Shown one piece after another: positions 1 through 10,029 of a DNA stretch of 64,000 bases. Below the pieces are notes generated by a model. It was not told the DNA's origin and did not search any database. It saw only the letters and a list, made by a program, of their open reading frames with translations. Each line of letters begins with the position of its first letter. The first letter of the stretch is position 1. The position numbers were made by a program, and so were the translations under genes. The DNA comes from Ctenosaura bakeri (taxonomy: Eukaryota > Chordata > Lepidosauria > Squamata > Iguanidae): assembly GCA_948474755.1 (NCBI GenBank), contig CAOLHI010000413.1, forward strand, positions 124,001 to 188,000. Direction: 5' to 3'.

Positions 1-480
1 TCATTTTTTATTTTTTTATAAAACCTTTATCCTTACAAACGTCAATTATCTTCTAGACATATTAATATTTACAATATATAAAATTCTGTCTTATATAAAT
101 ACATCAATACTACAATGAATAAATCAGTAAATTTGTACAGTTTTCAATACTTACATTTCAATGTTTACATTTATTTCTTGTAACCTTATTGTCATAGGTT
201 AGGATCTTCTGTTTTATTATTTAAATATTCTTATTCTTAACCATGTCATCCATGTCTATGCCAACCTTTTACTTTTGAATTTCTTAATTTGATCCTAATC
301 CCTGTCATATCAAGTTAACGTCCTACTTCCTCTTGTTTGGATATTTAAAGTTTCATTTTCCGCTACCTCCTCCTTAACTTTATTTTTGTTGACCTGCCTG
401 AATATTGATATTATTTAGATTTATTTGACTATTTTACTGTCTGTCTTTAAATGCCATAATATTTTCAATTTCTATGTATG
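1..480. other. AT-rich unclassified sequence
   Basis: This is very AT-rich DNA without a coding frame. Read on the minus strand it ends in a run of A and AATAAA-like words, which would fit the 3' UTR of an L1-type LINE in antisense. No diagnostic motif settles this. Confidence 0.25.
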
Positions 481-690
481 GTTGTAAAAGCTGGACAGCA
501 AAGAAAATCGACAGGAAGAAAATCATCTCCTTTGAATGAGGTGCTGGAAGAGAGTTCTGCAGATACCCTGGACTGCTAAAAAGACAAATAAATGGGTCCT
601 AGAGCAAATCAAGCCTGAACTCTCCCTAGAAACCAAAATTATTAGATTAACACTATTATACTGTGGACACATCATAAGCTGACAAAGAAT
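480..690 (+). mobile_element. Bov-B/RTE LINE fragment (ORF2 C-terminal region)
   Basis: Broken translation gives YGCKSWTAKK, then an FE word and a segment ending in GHII. This is the layout of the Bov-B reverse transcriptase C-terminal tail (YGCESWT...FELWCWRR...GHLMRR). Stops and a frameshift interrupt it, so it is a dead fragment. It abuts a CR1 copy on its right. Confidence 0.6.
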
Positions 691-1482
691 TGTTGAATCA
701 AATAATCAAAGAGTTGGAAGGGACTCCAGGGGCCATCCAGTCCAACCCCCTTCTGCCATGCAGGAACCCACTGTGATAGATGATGATGCTGTGACTGAGG
801 AGCAACTGATTGTGCCGGGGGCCGAGCCAGCGAGTGAGCAAGTCAACCTGCCAACATCCCCTGCACTGCAAGGTCAAACAGAGACTGAGTTGCCCCGGCC
901 AGCTCATGACGGAGAGGGAACCAGTAGTGATGCAGAGGAGTTACAGCTGGCTCTGCCCATCAGCCCTCAATCACGCAGAAGGCTGAAACGGGCTGCGGAG
1001 AGGGAGGCTGCCTGGACTAGGCTGAGGAAACGATAGCAAGCAGCACCTGCTCACAGGGGCTATTTCAGTCTGCCAGTGTGGCTGCTCCTTGCTTGCAGCA
1101 AATTACTAGCAAGCCCTCACGACCTTCTTGTCTCCAGCTCCCTGAAACCCTCTGGACGGATCTCTGCCTCGGCTTGTGTTTTCCTGGTGCATGGTATATT
1201 CGGATTCCCCAAGTGTTCCTGACCTCTCTCCTCCCTTCCTGGCTGCGACCCGACAGGGAGAGATTCCTGACACCCACATCAAAGCACTCCCAGCAGATGG
1301 CCCTCCAGCCTCTTCTTAAAAACCTCCAAAGAAGGAGGAGACTCCACCACACTCCATGGAGGCAGCAGCAGATTCCATGGCTGGACAGCTCTGACGGTCA
1401 GGAAGTTCTTCCTGAGGTTCAGGTGGAGTCTCCTTTCCTGCACCTTGAATCCATTGCTCCTTGTGTGCATGCTGCATGCAGC
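691..1482 (-). mobile_element. CR1 LINE 3' end, split by a solo LTR
   Basis: The reverse strand carries the CR1 ORF2 C-terminal region and 3' UTR: the equivalent of 'gagttggaag...ccatccagtccaacccc' at the left and the [15 protein letters not shown] stretch at the right. The copy is interrupted at 772-1272 by an LTR. Decayed tail repeats at the left edge suggest moderate age. Confidence 0.85.
772..1272. mobile_element. Solo LTR inserted in CR1
   Basis: A 501-bp insertion starts TGTGATAG and ends CCTGACA, so it has the TG...CA ends of an LTR. It is flanked by the perfect 5-bp duplication CCCAC (767-771 and 1273-1277). Removing it restores a continuous CR1. A 92-codon open frame crosses the left half (758-1036), rich in E, R and L, but it starts inside the CR1 and is not a host gene. 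No internal retroviral or Gypsy genes are present, so this is a solo LTR left by LTR-LTR recombination. Whether it is ERV or Gypsy is unresolved, and its orientation is uncertain. Confidence 0.75.
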
Positions 1483-1513
1483 TTATCACTGCTGAGTTTT
1501 TGTATAACACTAC

Positions 1514-1514
1514 T

Positions 1515-1545
<31 letters not shown>
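1514..1545 (+). repeat. (AATC)n microsatellite
   Basis: About eight tandem copies of a TCAA/AATC tetranucleotide directly follow the degraded CR1 edge. Confidence 0.9.
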
Positions 1546-1547
<2 letters not shown>

Positions 1548-2221
1548 TTGTTATAAATATCACCTCACCTCACCTGCAAAGGCATTTTCCCAGACCTTTG
1601 GTTATTTGCATATCTTTCATCCTGGTAGGGAGGCAAAGTTCGCCACCTTATCTTTCCATGGCGAATTCCCATAACACCTTCCCACTAGTCCACATTCCCC
1701 CTTCTTCCCTCTTGCCCGGATAAAAGGTAACATGGAATGTATACCTTGTCATACAAATGTAGTACTTAACCATTTGGTGCCTCAGGATACTTCCAAAATT
1801 CCTTCCAGATACATAGTTGCAGGTAGCAGTTACAACTGCAATGCAATTCTGTTACATGTATTAATGCACACCTGTGGCATGCTGACACCTGCCCTGCTGT
1901 TAATTTTCTAAAACCAGAAATGAGCTTCCAGCTGCCTATATGCATCACATGTGTTGTGTTTTTCAGTGTTTTTCAGCAATTTATGTGTCCCTCAGAGTGT
2001 CCTAGGAATGCAAAATTGGTCCCTGGACCCACTGTAGTTGCCTGTGAATGGCATTATTTAAAATAATTAGTAGTGTGATAAATATTAGTATCAACTTTAT
2101 TTATACCCCCACTTTTTTCCTAAGTTTGGGATTCAAGGTGCCTTGCAAATTAAAATGATCCCAATGCAACAAAAAACACACAAAAGACAACATTACAATA
2201 AAATGACATCATTTGTGGTGG
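1546..2221. other. Unclassified intergenic sequence
   Basis: No gene is seen. The part from about 2085 to 2215 begins 'ttatttataccccc' and has an A-rich right side. This resembles the 3' tails of squamate L2-related SINE/LINE elements, but the match is weak. Confidence 0.3.
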
Positions 2222-2447
2222 TGTTAATGTACCTTCCAGTAGTTTCTGACATATAGTGACCTTAAGGAAAACCTATCATGGGGCTTTCTTGCAAGATTTG
2301 TTCTGGGGGGGGGGTTGCGTCTGAGGCTGAGAGAGTGTGACTCACCCCAGTGACTCACCCCAATGGGTTTCTATGGCTGAGTGGGGATTTGAAGCCTGGT
2401 CTGACCGCCCAATAGTCAAACCACGACATCGTGCTGGCTCTATAGCG
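2222..2447 (-). mobile_element. Sauria-type tRNA SINE (Bov-B tail)
   Basis: On the reverse strand it has the order tRNA-like head (AGCCAGC..., 'gtttgactattgggc'), body ('cccactcagccatagaaaccc') and Bov-B-like tail ('aggtcactatatgtcagaaa'). This is the squamate Sauria SINE layout. A G run near 2307 marks slippage. Confidence 0.75.
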
Positions 2448-2848
2448 CTGACAGAGATCTAATTTTGCTTCATGCAAAACAGAAAGATGAGGGGAGAAGC
2501 ACCATGGAGACCAAAGTGGTTTCTAAGAAGACGCGTGCAATTCTAGCACATGTTCACGCCACAGAACACCTGACTGGCATTTTCCGTGGGCATGGAATGA
2601 AACATCTAGTAAAAAGGCAAGGCAAGGCTACCAGGTGGCAGCTTAACTTATACAGTACTCAGTATGTGTGGCACTTCCCTCTGTCTCCATGTAAGCCGGT
2701 GATAAACACACGTCACTAGTGTGCCTTCTGACACTAAGGCCATTTCCAAAGTACGGAAGAAGCATCTAATGATATTAGTGGGTAAGACAGATAAAGCCAG
2801 GCTGAGAGAACACTCAAAAGCCCCACAACACAATACAGCAAAACCCTT

Positions 2849-3684
2849 GGCCATTTCTGCACTATACTCTGCAGTGGTTCTCAACCTGTGGGTCGTGACC
2901 CCTTTGGGGGCCGAACGACCCTTTCACAGGGGTCGACTAAGACCATCGGACAATACGTATTTCCGATGGTCTTAGGCTCCATTCCCTCCTCGGTGGTGGT
3001 GCGCAAGCACAAGCCAAGCGCTCGCATCCTTCTGCCCCCTGTTCAGAAAGGACTGAAATCGCTCCCCTTCTCCGCTACCGGGAGAACCTCCCGTCTGACA
3101 GGCCAGCTTGGGGGGCAGCGGCAGCACGGGGGACAGGCCCCTCCTCACCACAGCCCCCGCCCCACTCGCCACAGAGGGGGGCGCTGCGGAAGGGCCGGGG
3201 GGCTGCAAGGTGGCGCTTTTCCAGAGGGGCGAGCTGCACCTGGCGCAAAAGACAAAGGCCCTGGGATTCCTCCCCCCGCCAGCCAGGGTCGACACTCTGG
3301 AAACTTTTCCCACACTGCCCCCCCCTCAGTGGAAACGATAGCAAAGCAGAAGCAGAGCCCGGGGGGGGGGTTCTCAGAGTTTTTTCCCGGGGGAGAAGCG
3401 CAGCTCCTCTTTCCCTCCCTGCCCACCCCTGGCCAGCAAGGTGGCCTTTGCCAGGGGAGGGCATTGTAAATAATAAATAAATAATTTTATGGTTGGGGGT
3501 CACCACAACATGAGGAACTGTATTAAAGAGTCGCGGCATTAGGAAGGTTGAGAACCACTGCTCTTATAGTGTTATTATTCTGCTTTCAACATCCCATGGA
3601 ATCCTGGGGTCTGCAAACTTCAGGATTCCGTAAGATGTTGAAAGTAGAATAATAGCACCATAACAATCTAGTGTAGAAATGGCC
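2849..3684. mobile_element. GGCCATTT palindromic MITE, split by a SPIN-like hAT
   Basis: Left part 2849-2871 starts GGCCATTTCTGCAC. Right part 3561-3684 ends GTAGAAATGGCC. The joined element has a near-palindromic body ('ttcaacatcccatggaatcctgg' against its complement). It is one of about nine copies in the window. No clean target duplication is left here. The TTA duplication at another copy (9424-9631) suggests PIF/Harbinger-like integration. Confidence 0.75.
2872..3560. mobile_element. SPIN-like non-autonomous hAT with GC-rich cargo
   Basis: The ends are CAGTGGTTCTCAACC and its complement GGTTGAGAACCACTG. The subterminal parts ('gggtcgaacgaccctttcac'-like left, 'ttttatggttgggggtcacc' right) match the SPIN/URR1 family of hAT transposons as I know it. 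A subterminal hairpin (ctaagaccatcgg / ccgatggtcttag) follows the left end. The middle, about 2975-3460, is GC-rich and unlike known hAT ends. It is shared with the copy at 48206-48983. No transposase is encoded. The 193-codon open frame at 2888-3469 runs through terminal sequence and cargo and is judged fortuitous. Confidence 0.75.
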
Positions 3685-4734
3685 GTTCAGTCCAGTTGTT
3701 CTACTTTGCTTGGGACTAGGAACTGGCTTTATGCCTTTGTATTTTGAGCACAGTAACGTGGAAGCAGGCATTTTAAACATTCTGTTCAAGAATTTCTCCT
3801 TGTCTCTTCTACGTTCCTCTGTAAGAACACAAGGGAGTAGCTGAGAATACTGCCTGCCAAGCACAGCTCTCACCACTTATAAGACATCAAAACCATCCAG
3901 ATCAGAAATTCTTTTTTTATTATTTTAATGCTCTAAAAACTGGAAATATCTCTCATTAAAAAAAAATATCTGAGGTCTGTGTGTGTGTCTCCGGAGGTTT
4001 TCCTGTTTAAAAGGAGAATAGCTTGTATTACAAGAAGAAAATTATCTCTGAATCTGGAGCACTGAGACAAGAATCTTCTTTTTTTCATGAATTATGACCT
4101 TGTCAAGTTGTATTCAGGGGTACTAACCTAGAAAAGAACAGCATTTTCTTTAAGTTTATTTATTTATCCTTAATATTTATAGCCTGCCCTCAAGTTTTAT
4201 GATTTATGAAATGGAAACAAGATGAATTTCTGAGTTTCTGCTTCTGAATTCAAGCAGCGTAATGAGACGATTGGTTGCCTGGGTTTTTGTTGAACTGCAG
4301 AGCTTCCTCTAGATTCCAAATCAAAATGTACTTACTTACTTATTTCAAATAAATATTCAAAGTTTACTATGATGTTGGCATGGATGCCAAGGTTGCCAGA
4401 GGTTTCAGCATTCGATTCAACGGTTTGGTGCTTTAGTTTCGTTCGCAGGATCACTTCTGAGTTTGATGTGGCATTTCTGAATGTTGCTTATGCAAGTTCA
4501 GAAGCATAAGACAGAAAAATATAAACCTCCAAGTTGTATCCCACTTTGATCACTTGTGCTTTCTTGACACAAAACAGAGGAGATATACTAAATCCCTTAC
4601 TTCATCTTTCTTTTCTTTCTTTCTTTCTTTCTCTTTTTTAAAATCTTGGTAACTGTCTCTGTAAAATTCCAATTTTCCCCAATATTTCAGGGAAAATTAA
4701 AATACTCATTCTATCTGTTCCAACTCAACTCAAG
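3685..4734. other. Intergenic, no gene recognised
   Basis: No exon-like or full repeat structure is recognised. A short CT-rich (TTTC)n run lies near 4608-4632. Confidence 0.4.
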
Positions 4735-5388
4735 CTGAACAGGAGTCAGCAGTGTGATAGGAGTATAGTATCTAGATCAATAGGAGGTAGGAGTATCAAC
4801 AGGAGTCTGGTGTCTAGATCAAGGGAGGTAATGGTACCCCTCTACTCTGCTTTCATTAGGCCTCATCTGGAATCCTGTGTCCAGTTCTGGGCACCCCAAT
4901 TCAAGAAGGACATGGTCAAGCTGGAGCAAGTCCAGAGGAGGGCGACCAAAATGGTGAGAGGCCTGGAAGCCATGAAGCCCTATGAGGATAGACTTAGAGA
5001 GCTGGGTATGTTTAGTCTGCAGAAGAGAAGGTTAAGAGGGGACATGAGAGCCATGTTTAAATATCTGAAGGGATGCCATGTAGAGGAAGGAGAGGGCTTG
5101 TTTTCTGCTGTCCCAGTGACCAGGACAAGGAGCAATGGATTCAAGCTGAAGGAAAGGAGATTCCACCTGAACCTCAGGAAGAACTTCCTGACGGTCAGGG
5201 CTGTCCAGCAGTGGAATCTGCTGCCTCGGAGTGTAGTGGAGTCTCCTTCTTTGGAGGTTTTTAAGCAGAGGCTGGACGGCCATCTGTCGGGATTGCTTTG
5301 AGCGTGTTCCTGCATGGCAGGGGGTTGGACTGGATGGCCTCTGGGGTCTCTTCCAACTCTACATTCCTATGATTCTATGATTCTATAT
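4735..5388 (+). mobile_element. CR1 LINE, 5'-truncated
   Basis: A 163-codon open frame (4810-5301) encodes the CR1 ORF2 C-terminus: [20 protein letters not shown], then [14 protein letters not shown] and [10 protein letters not shown]. The 3' UTR ends in tandem ATTCTATG repeats (about 5366-5388), the CR1 hallmark. The frame is intact to the end, so the copy is fairly young. Confidence 0.92.
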
Positions 5389-5394
5389 ATTTGT

Positions 5395-5555
5395 ATTTGG
5401 TTTTTGAGGCCTAAATGCTGAGTTTTGCATTTGTCTCTGCTGAATTTCATTCTGCTTGTTTCAGCCCAATTTCCTATTCTTTCAAGCTCTGTTTGAATTC
5501 TGTTCCTATCTTTCAATATGTTAGCTACTGCTCCCAGGTTTGCACCAACTAACTA
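5395..5555 (-). mobile_element. Older CR1-like RT fragment
   Basis: The segment 'gctgaatttcattctgcttg...' matches, with many changes, the reverse strand of the CR1 region coding NKMKFN and LDRLESWA. It is highly degraded. Confidence 0.5.
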
Positions 5556-5795
5556 TAAGCTAAGATGACTAAAATGAGGTTTTGTAACTTTGGAGACAGC
5601 ACGAGACTACATGACTCACTGGGAAGGAGGATAATGCTGGGGAAAACAGAAGGCAGTAAGAAAAGAGAAAGACTGCATTACCAGTTGATTGATTTAATCA
5701 AGGAAGACATGGGCTTGACTTTGCAAGACCTGAGCAGGGGCAGATGATGACTGGGGCTCTTGGGGGTCTTTAAGTTATGGAGTTGCCATAAGTTG
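5556..5795 (+). mobile_element. Bov-B LINE 3' end
   Basis: The decayed translation 'KMTKMRFCNFGD...HDSLGRRIMLGKTEGSKKRER' corresponds to the Bov-B C-terminus (LRYFGH..RxxSLEKxIMLGKxEGxRRRGR). It is followed by the tail 'ggagttgccataagttg', the source of the Sauria SINE tail. Confidence 0.7.
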
Positions 5796-6061
5796 GCAAA
5801 TCCAGGTTTTGCAGAAATCAGAAAGACCATTGCATGGAGGATTCTGAATCTGGTATTTAAAATCATCTACCTTAGCACTCCTTTTCTGGGGTGCTGGGAT
5901 CGTGTGCTCCTGTAGGCAAAAGGCTATGCCGGTGGAGCCACTGCTACTGATAGGGTCTCCCATGCCAGACTGGCTTTTGTTGAGAGGCCAGACTAAATGT
6001 GCCAAACTACTGGGCAGCAGCAAATAGTAGGTGGTGAGTGACACTGGTAGAGGATCTCTGA

Positions 6062-6242
6062 GGCCATTTCCGCACTAGCCTGTTATAGTGCTATTATTCC
6101 ACTTTCAACATCCTATGGAATCCTGGGGTTTGCAGTTTAGGGAGGGGCCTTTGAGACGCCTCCCTAAACTGCAAACCCTAGGATTCCATAGGATGTTGAA
6201 AGTGGAATAATAGTGCTATAGCAGGCTAGTGCGGAAATGGCC
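6062..6242. mobile_element. GGCCATTT palindromic MITE, complete copy
   Basis: A 181-bp near-perfect palindrome runs from GGCCATTTCCGCAC to GTGCGGAAATGGCC. The arms meet at a short centre near 6140-6160. This is the cleanest unbroken copy for defining the family. Confidence 0.85.
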
Positions 6243-6759
6243 CCTGCAGTGACACTTTAACTAACTTTGGTAGTATTGAACAGAAGGAGACAATGGTAAA
6301 CTACAGAAGCAGACAATGAAAAACTACTCCTGAATGCCTCTTCCCCCAGAAACCCTCTGATAAGATAATCCAGATTGACACTAAAGATACCAATGTTATC
6401 CAAAGTAAATGTTTGCATTGCTAGAGCAATTGGGCAAACTGGTATATACGCTCAGAAAGTACAATGGGGTCAAGTGAGGATTACTATAGTGTGCTTGTGG
6501 GGCTGGATTGTGCATTTGTGTAGGGTAACTGTGTCAGGGAGGGCGTATTATGGGTCAAGGGCTGTTTGTTTGGGTGGGGCAGGGGCGGGCAGCTTATGGT
6601 TCTCCAGGTGTTGTTGGCCTGCCCCTCTGAGCTTTGCTCAGTTTTGGTGAAACTAGATTAGGGTGCCTGGGCATGGCAGTCAGGCATCTGGAGGGTCATA
6701 TGTTGCCCACCCCGAGGAAGAGAAATAGGGTGGCATAAAAGGCAGTGTGGGGTAAATGA
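6243..6759. other. Intergenic, no gene recognised
   Basis: A 91-codon open frame (6375-6650) has no recognisable domain and no supporting context. I see nothing else. Confidence 0.35.
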
Positions 6760-7235
6760 GCAAAGAATCATGCAATCCTAGAGTTGGAACAGACTCCAAG
6801 GGCCATTCAGTCCAACTCATTCTGCCATGCAGGAAGGCACAATCCAAGCACTCCCTTTGACAGATGGCCTTCTGGCCTCTGTATAACAACCTCCAAAGAA
6901 GGAGACTCCAACACACTCCCAGGCAGCAGTGCATCCCACTGTCCAATTGGTCTTACTGTCAGGAAGGTCTCTCCAAAGTTCAGGTGGAATCTCTTTTTCT
7001 GAAGTTTGAAGCCATTGCTCCAAGTCCTTGTCCCTGAGCAGCAGAAAACAAACTTGTTCCATCCTCCATACGACATCCCTTCAAATATTTAAACATGGTT
7101 ATCATACCACCAATTAACCTTCTCCAGGCTAAACATCCCCAGCTCCCTATGCTGCTCCTCACAGGGCTTCATGGTTTCCAGGCCTTTGACCATCTTGATT
7201 GCCCTCCTCTGGACACGTTCCAGCTTTGATGAAGC
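6760..7235 (-). mobile_element. CR1 LINE 3' end (older copy)
   Basis: The reverse strand encodes LGMFSLEK, FKYLKGC and GFKLQKKRFHLN in fragments, with changes and frame breaks. The 3' end begins at the left with 'atcctagagttgg'. It is more diverged than the copies at 50-63 kb. Confidence 0.85.
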
Positions 7236-7555
7236 CACTAGGTCAGGTAAGCACTGCAAGGGTAAACCAACACATTTGGAATCTTCTAGAGACCACTTGA
7301 AACCTTCTTCCAAAATGCATCCATGGATTATTTTCTTCTTCTTCTACAACTCTCCACTTTTCTAATAATTTCCCCATTGGTGCCCAAACCTGATAAACCT
7401 ATTTTTTTTTAACATGCTGTGAGCAGGGGGAGCTGGGGAGCTTGTTTGCTTTTGCCTTCTCTGTGTTGCAGTTCATGCATGCTCAGTGATTCCAAAAGCA
7501 GCAGCACCTTGCCTGTTGTAAGGAGGCGCACATGGCTAGAACTGAATCATCTAGA

Positions 7556-7605
7556 AAAGAGCAGGATTCTGTTCTAGCTGAATCCAGAACAGAATCCTGC
7601 TCTTT
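7556..7605. repeat. Perfect 20-bp inverted repeat
   Basis: The left arm at 7556-7575 is exactly complementary to the right arm at 7586-7605, with a 10-base spacer. It lies 60 bases from the MITE at 7665 but is not part of that family's known sequence. Confidence 0.9.
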
Positions 7606-7664
7606 CACTGCTCAGGCCTTATTGCATTGTTTCCTACAGGTATGCTTCTGCAGCGCAAGATCAC

Positions 7665-8191
7665 GGCCATTTCTGTACTAGACTGTTATAGCGCTGTTAT
7701 TCCACTTGCAACATCCTATTGTAGCAGAACAGAGATAGAGACACACTGTTTTAGGAAAATTGTTTATTATCCCAGTGGGATCATTCCCAAAAGACTGAGC
7801 CCCTCCCCTTTACATTCACAGCAATTTATACATTTCCAGTGCAAACATCACATGTTCAAGAAAGGAAACTGATGTGTTCCCACCAGTGTCTACAAAATGT
7901 TGCAAATCTTCAGTTGCACTACCAAAGGCTAGCAATTCAAACCAAACCGATAACATTCCATTATACAAGGTTTCTTTGTCTTTCCTTCAAACACAGAGGG
8001 ACTTCAGTTGCAGAGGAAATTAACTGCTTTTCCCTCACACCCAGAGGTCATCTAGACTGACCCAAAACTGTGTCCACCATACTATGGAATCCTGGGGTTT
8101 GCAGTTTTGCCTGGCCCCTCCCGAAATTGCAAACCCCAGGATTCCATAGGATGTTGCAAGTGGAATAACAGCGCTATAGTGCAGAAATGCC
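7665..8191. mobile_element. GGCCATTT MITE split by an LTR
   Basis: Left part 7665-7719 (GGCCATTTCTGTAC...) and right part 8080-8191 (...GTGCAGAAATGCCC) rejoin into a MITE of about 167 bp after removal of 7720-8079. The last bases are mutated. Confidence 0.75.
7720..8079 (-). mobile_element. Solo LTR-like insertion in MITE
   Basis: A 360-bp insertion begins TGTAGCAG and ends CACCA, so it has TG...CA ends on either strand. It is flanked by 6-bp near-duplicates TCCTAT (7714-7719) and TACTAT (8080-8085). On the minus strand AATAAAC lies near the 3' side (about 7759-7765), a plausible poly(A) signal, so the LTR is read on the minus strand. No internal genes are present. Confidence 0.6.
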
Positions 8192-8235
8192 CCAAAATTC
8201 TGTGCTACTCCAGCCCTCCTTCACCATTCTCCCAA

Positions 8236-8389
8236 CACTGTTGTAGTGCTATTATTCTACTTTCAATCTCCTGTAGAATCTGGGGCTTTGCAGTTTAGGG
8301 AGGGGCCTTTGGAATTCTCAGCCAGAGAGTTCTTTGGCCTCAGCAAACTGCAAACCCCAGAATCCCACAGGATCTTGAAAGTGGAATCG
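8236..8389. mobile_element. GGCCATTT-family MITE, both ends lost
   Basis: The body has the family core ('gtgctattattctactttc' left, 'aaactgcaaaccccagaat' right). It carries a longer centre at 8294-8343, a module also found in the Helitron at 45803 and the MITE at 44945. The terminal GGCC ends are missing. Confidence 0.65.
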
Positions 8390-9088
8390 TTGGCAATAAA
8401 CTCTGGAGAAAACTTCAGGGCACCAACCCTGAAGACTGTGAGGGAAAACCGTCAGGGCTCCAACCCTGAAAACTGTTAGAAAAAAAAACCCACATAGGGC
8501 CAGACCTAAAATATTAGGTCCACATGGACAGTCTATGCAATTGCGGATGAGCTCTGAACCAGCCTGGAAAAATTCCCAACTTTGGCCGAAGGGACTCTCC
8601 TCCCTCAGCAAGAAAGCAGTCCAAACTACCTCCTACGTGAGCAAAGGAAAGAACTATTTATTGAAAGAAGAGAAGGGTTAAATAGGTTTGGGATGACAGT
8701 TACCTAATAAATCATACAGCGCCTGTGCAAGAATATTTGCTTTCCCAGAACTAAAATTCTGATACATGGTTGACAATACAGTAACTTCTGGTTAACAATG
8801 AACAATGAAGCTTGATTCACACATATATTCATTCAGCAATATTTTTTACAGAAAGTGCACTGGGAACCGATGCTGAGAACCTAGGCATTTGCCAAGTAAT
8901 GTCAGCATAGGCCACGTGGCTAACAACAGGAACAACCTTTAAAGTCAACTAGTATTCAAAATGGAGGATTTCAGTCAAGCAAATACAAAAAGACAGAGAG
9001 GGTTCCTTTATAGCTTAGCTGTTTAAGCAGGCAAAACCCTCTGTGAATTAAACTGTGAATCTGCTAACAGCCCTGCAGAGTGGACCAG
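8390..9088. mobile_element. Unclassified interspersed sequence, possible LTR
   Basis: This stretch lies between two MITE copies and has no open frame of note. It begins TGGCAATAAA and has AATAAA-like words on the minus strand near 8655. Two tandem small hairpins (CTTCAGGG...CCCTGAAG at about 8413-8434 and TCAGGG...CCCTGA at about 8452-8469) sit near its left end. Its class is not established. Confidence 0.3.
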
Positions 9089-9244
9089 GGACCATTTTCG
9101 CATGAGACTGTTATAGCGCGATTATTCCACTTTCAACATCCTATGGAATCCTGGGGTTTGCAGCAGGTCCCACCCCAAACTGCAAACACCAGGATTCCAT
9201 AGGATGTTGAAAGTGGAATAATCACACTGTAAGTCTCATGATCA

Positions 9245-10016
9245 TAGATCGAGGGAGGTACTGGTACCCCTCTACTCTGCTTTGGTTAGACCTCATCTTG
9301 AATCCTGTGTCCAGTTCTGGGCACCCCAATTCAAGAAGGATATTGACAAGCTGGAGCAAGTCCAGAGGAGGGCGACCAAAATGGTGAGAGGCCTGGAAGC
9401 CATGAAGCCCTATGAGGACAGACTTAGGCCATTTTCGCACTACAGTGTTCAACTGCTGCTATTCCACTTTCAACGCTCTGTGGAATTCTGGGGTTTGTAG
9501 TTTACTGAGACCAAAGAGCTCTTTGGCTGTGAATTCGAAGTGCCCTTCCCTAAACTACAAACCCCAGAATTCCACAGGAGGTTGATAGTGGAATAGCAGC
9601 GGTTTAACACTGTAGTGCAGAAATGGCCTTAGAGAGCTGGGTATGTTTAGTCTGCAGAAGAGAAGGTTAAGAGGGGACATGAAAGCCATGTTTAAATATT
9701 TGAAGGGATGCCATATAGAGGAAGGAGAGGGCTTGTTTTCTGCTGCTCCAGAGACCAGGACGAGGAGCAATGGATTCAAAGCTGCAGGAAAGGAGATTCC
9801 ACCTGAATCTCAGGAACAACTTCCTGACAATCGGGGCTGTCCGGCAGTGGAATCTGCTGACTCCGTGGAGTGTAGTGGAGTCTCCTTCCTTGGAGGTTTT
9901 TAAGCAGAGGCTGGATGGCCATCTGTTGGGAGTGCTTTGAGGGTGTTCCTGCATGGCAGGGGGTGGGACTGGATGGCCCCTGGGGTCTCTTCCAACTCTA
10001 CATTTCTATGATTCTA
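9245..10016 (+). mobile_element. CR1 LINE (middle layer of the nest)
   Basis: CR1 ORF2 C-terminus and 3' UTR, beginning 'agatcgagggaggtactgg' and ending in ATTCTATG repeats. It is interrupted at 9427-9628 by a MITE exactly in the codons for DRLRELG. Both CR1 halves stay in frame if the insert and its duplicated TTA are removed. Confidence 0.9.
9427..9628. mobile_element. GGCCATTT MITE with TTA target duplication (inner layer)
   Basis: The 202-bp element runs GGCCATTTTCGCAC...GTGCAGAAATGGCC and is flanked by TTA (9424-9426 and 9629-9631). The surrounding CR1 reads 'gacttagagagctggg' in other copies, so the empty site is known and the 3-bp duplication is certain. TTA duplication with GGCC-starting ends fits PIF/Harbinger; the family name is inferred. 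Confidence 0.88.
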
Positions 10017-10029
10017 TGAGGAAATGGCC

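Larger units (their letters stand above)
9089..10029. mobile_element. GGCCATTT MITE (outer layer of a nest), split by CR1
   Basis: The left part, about 9089-9240, and the last bases, about 10017-10029 (ending GAAATGGCC), are the two pieces of one MITE interrupted by a CR1. The left arm 'gattattccactttcaac' and its complement frame the centre at about 9160-9180. Confidence 0.7.

Noticed and set aside
758..1036. 92-codon open frame rich in acidic and arginine residues
   Set aside because: It starts in CR1 sequence and continues into the solo LTR; no host exon structure.
2888..3469. 193-codon frame, and similar frames at 48341-48903
   Set aside because: They cover hAT terminal sequence and GC-rich cargo; several frames are open at once because of base composition. 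No domain recognised.
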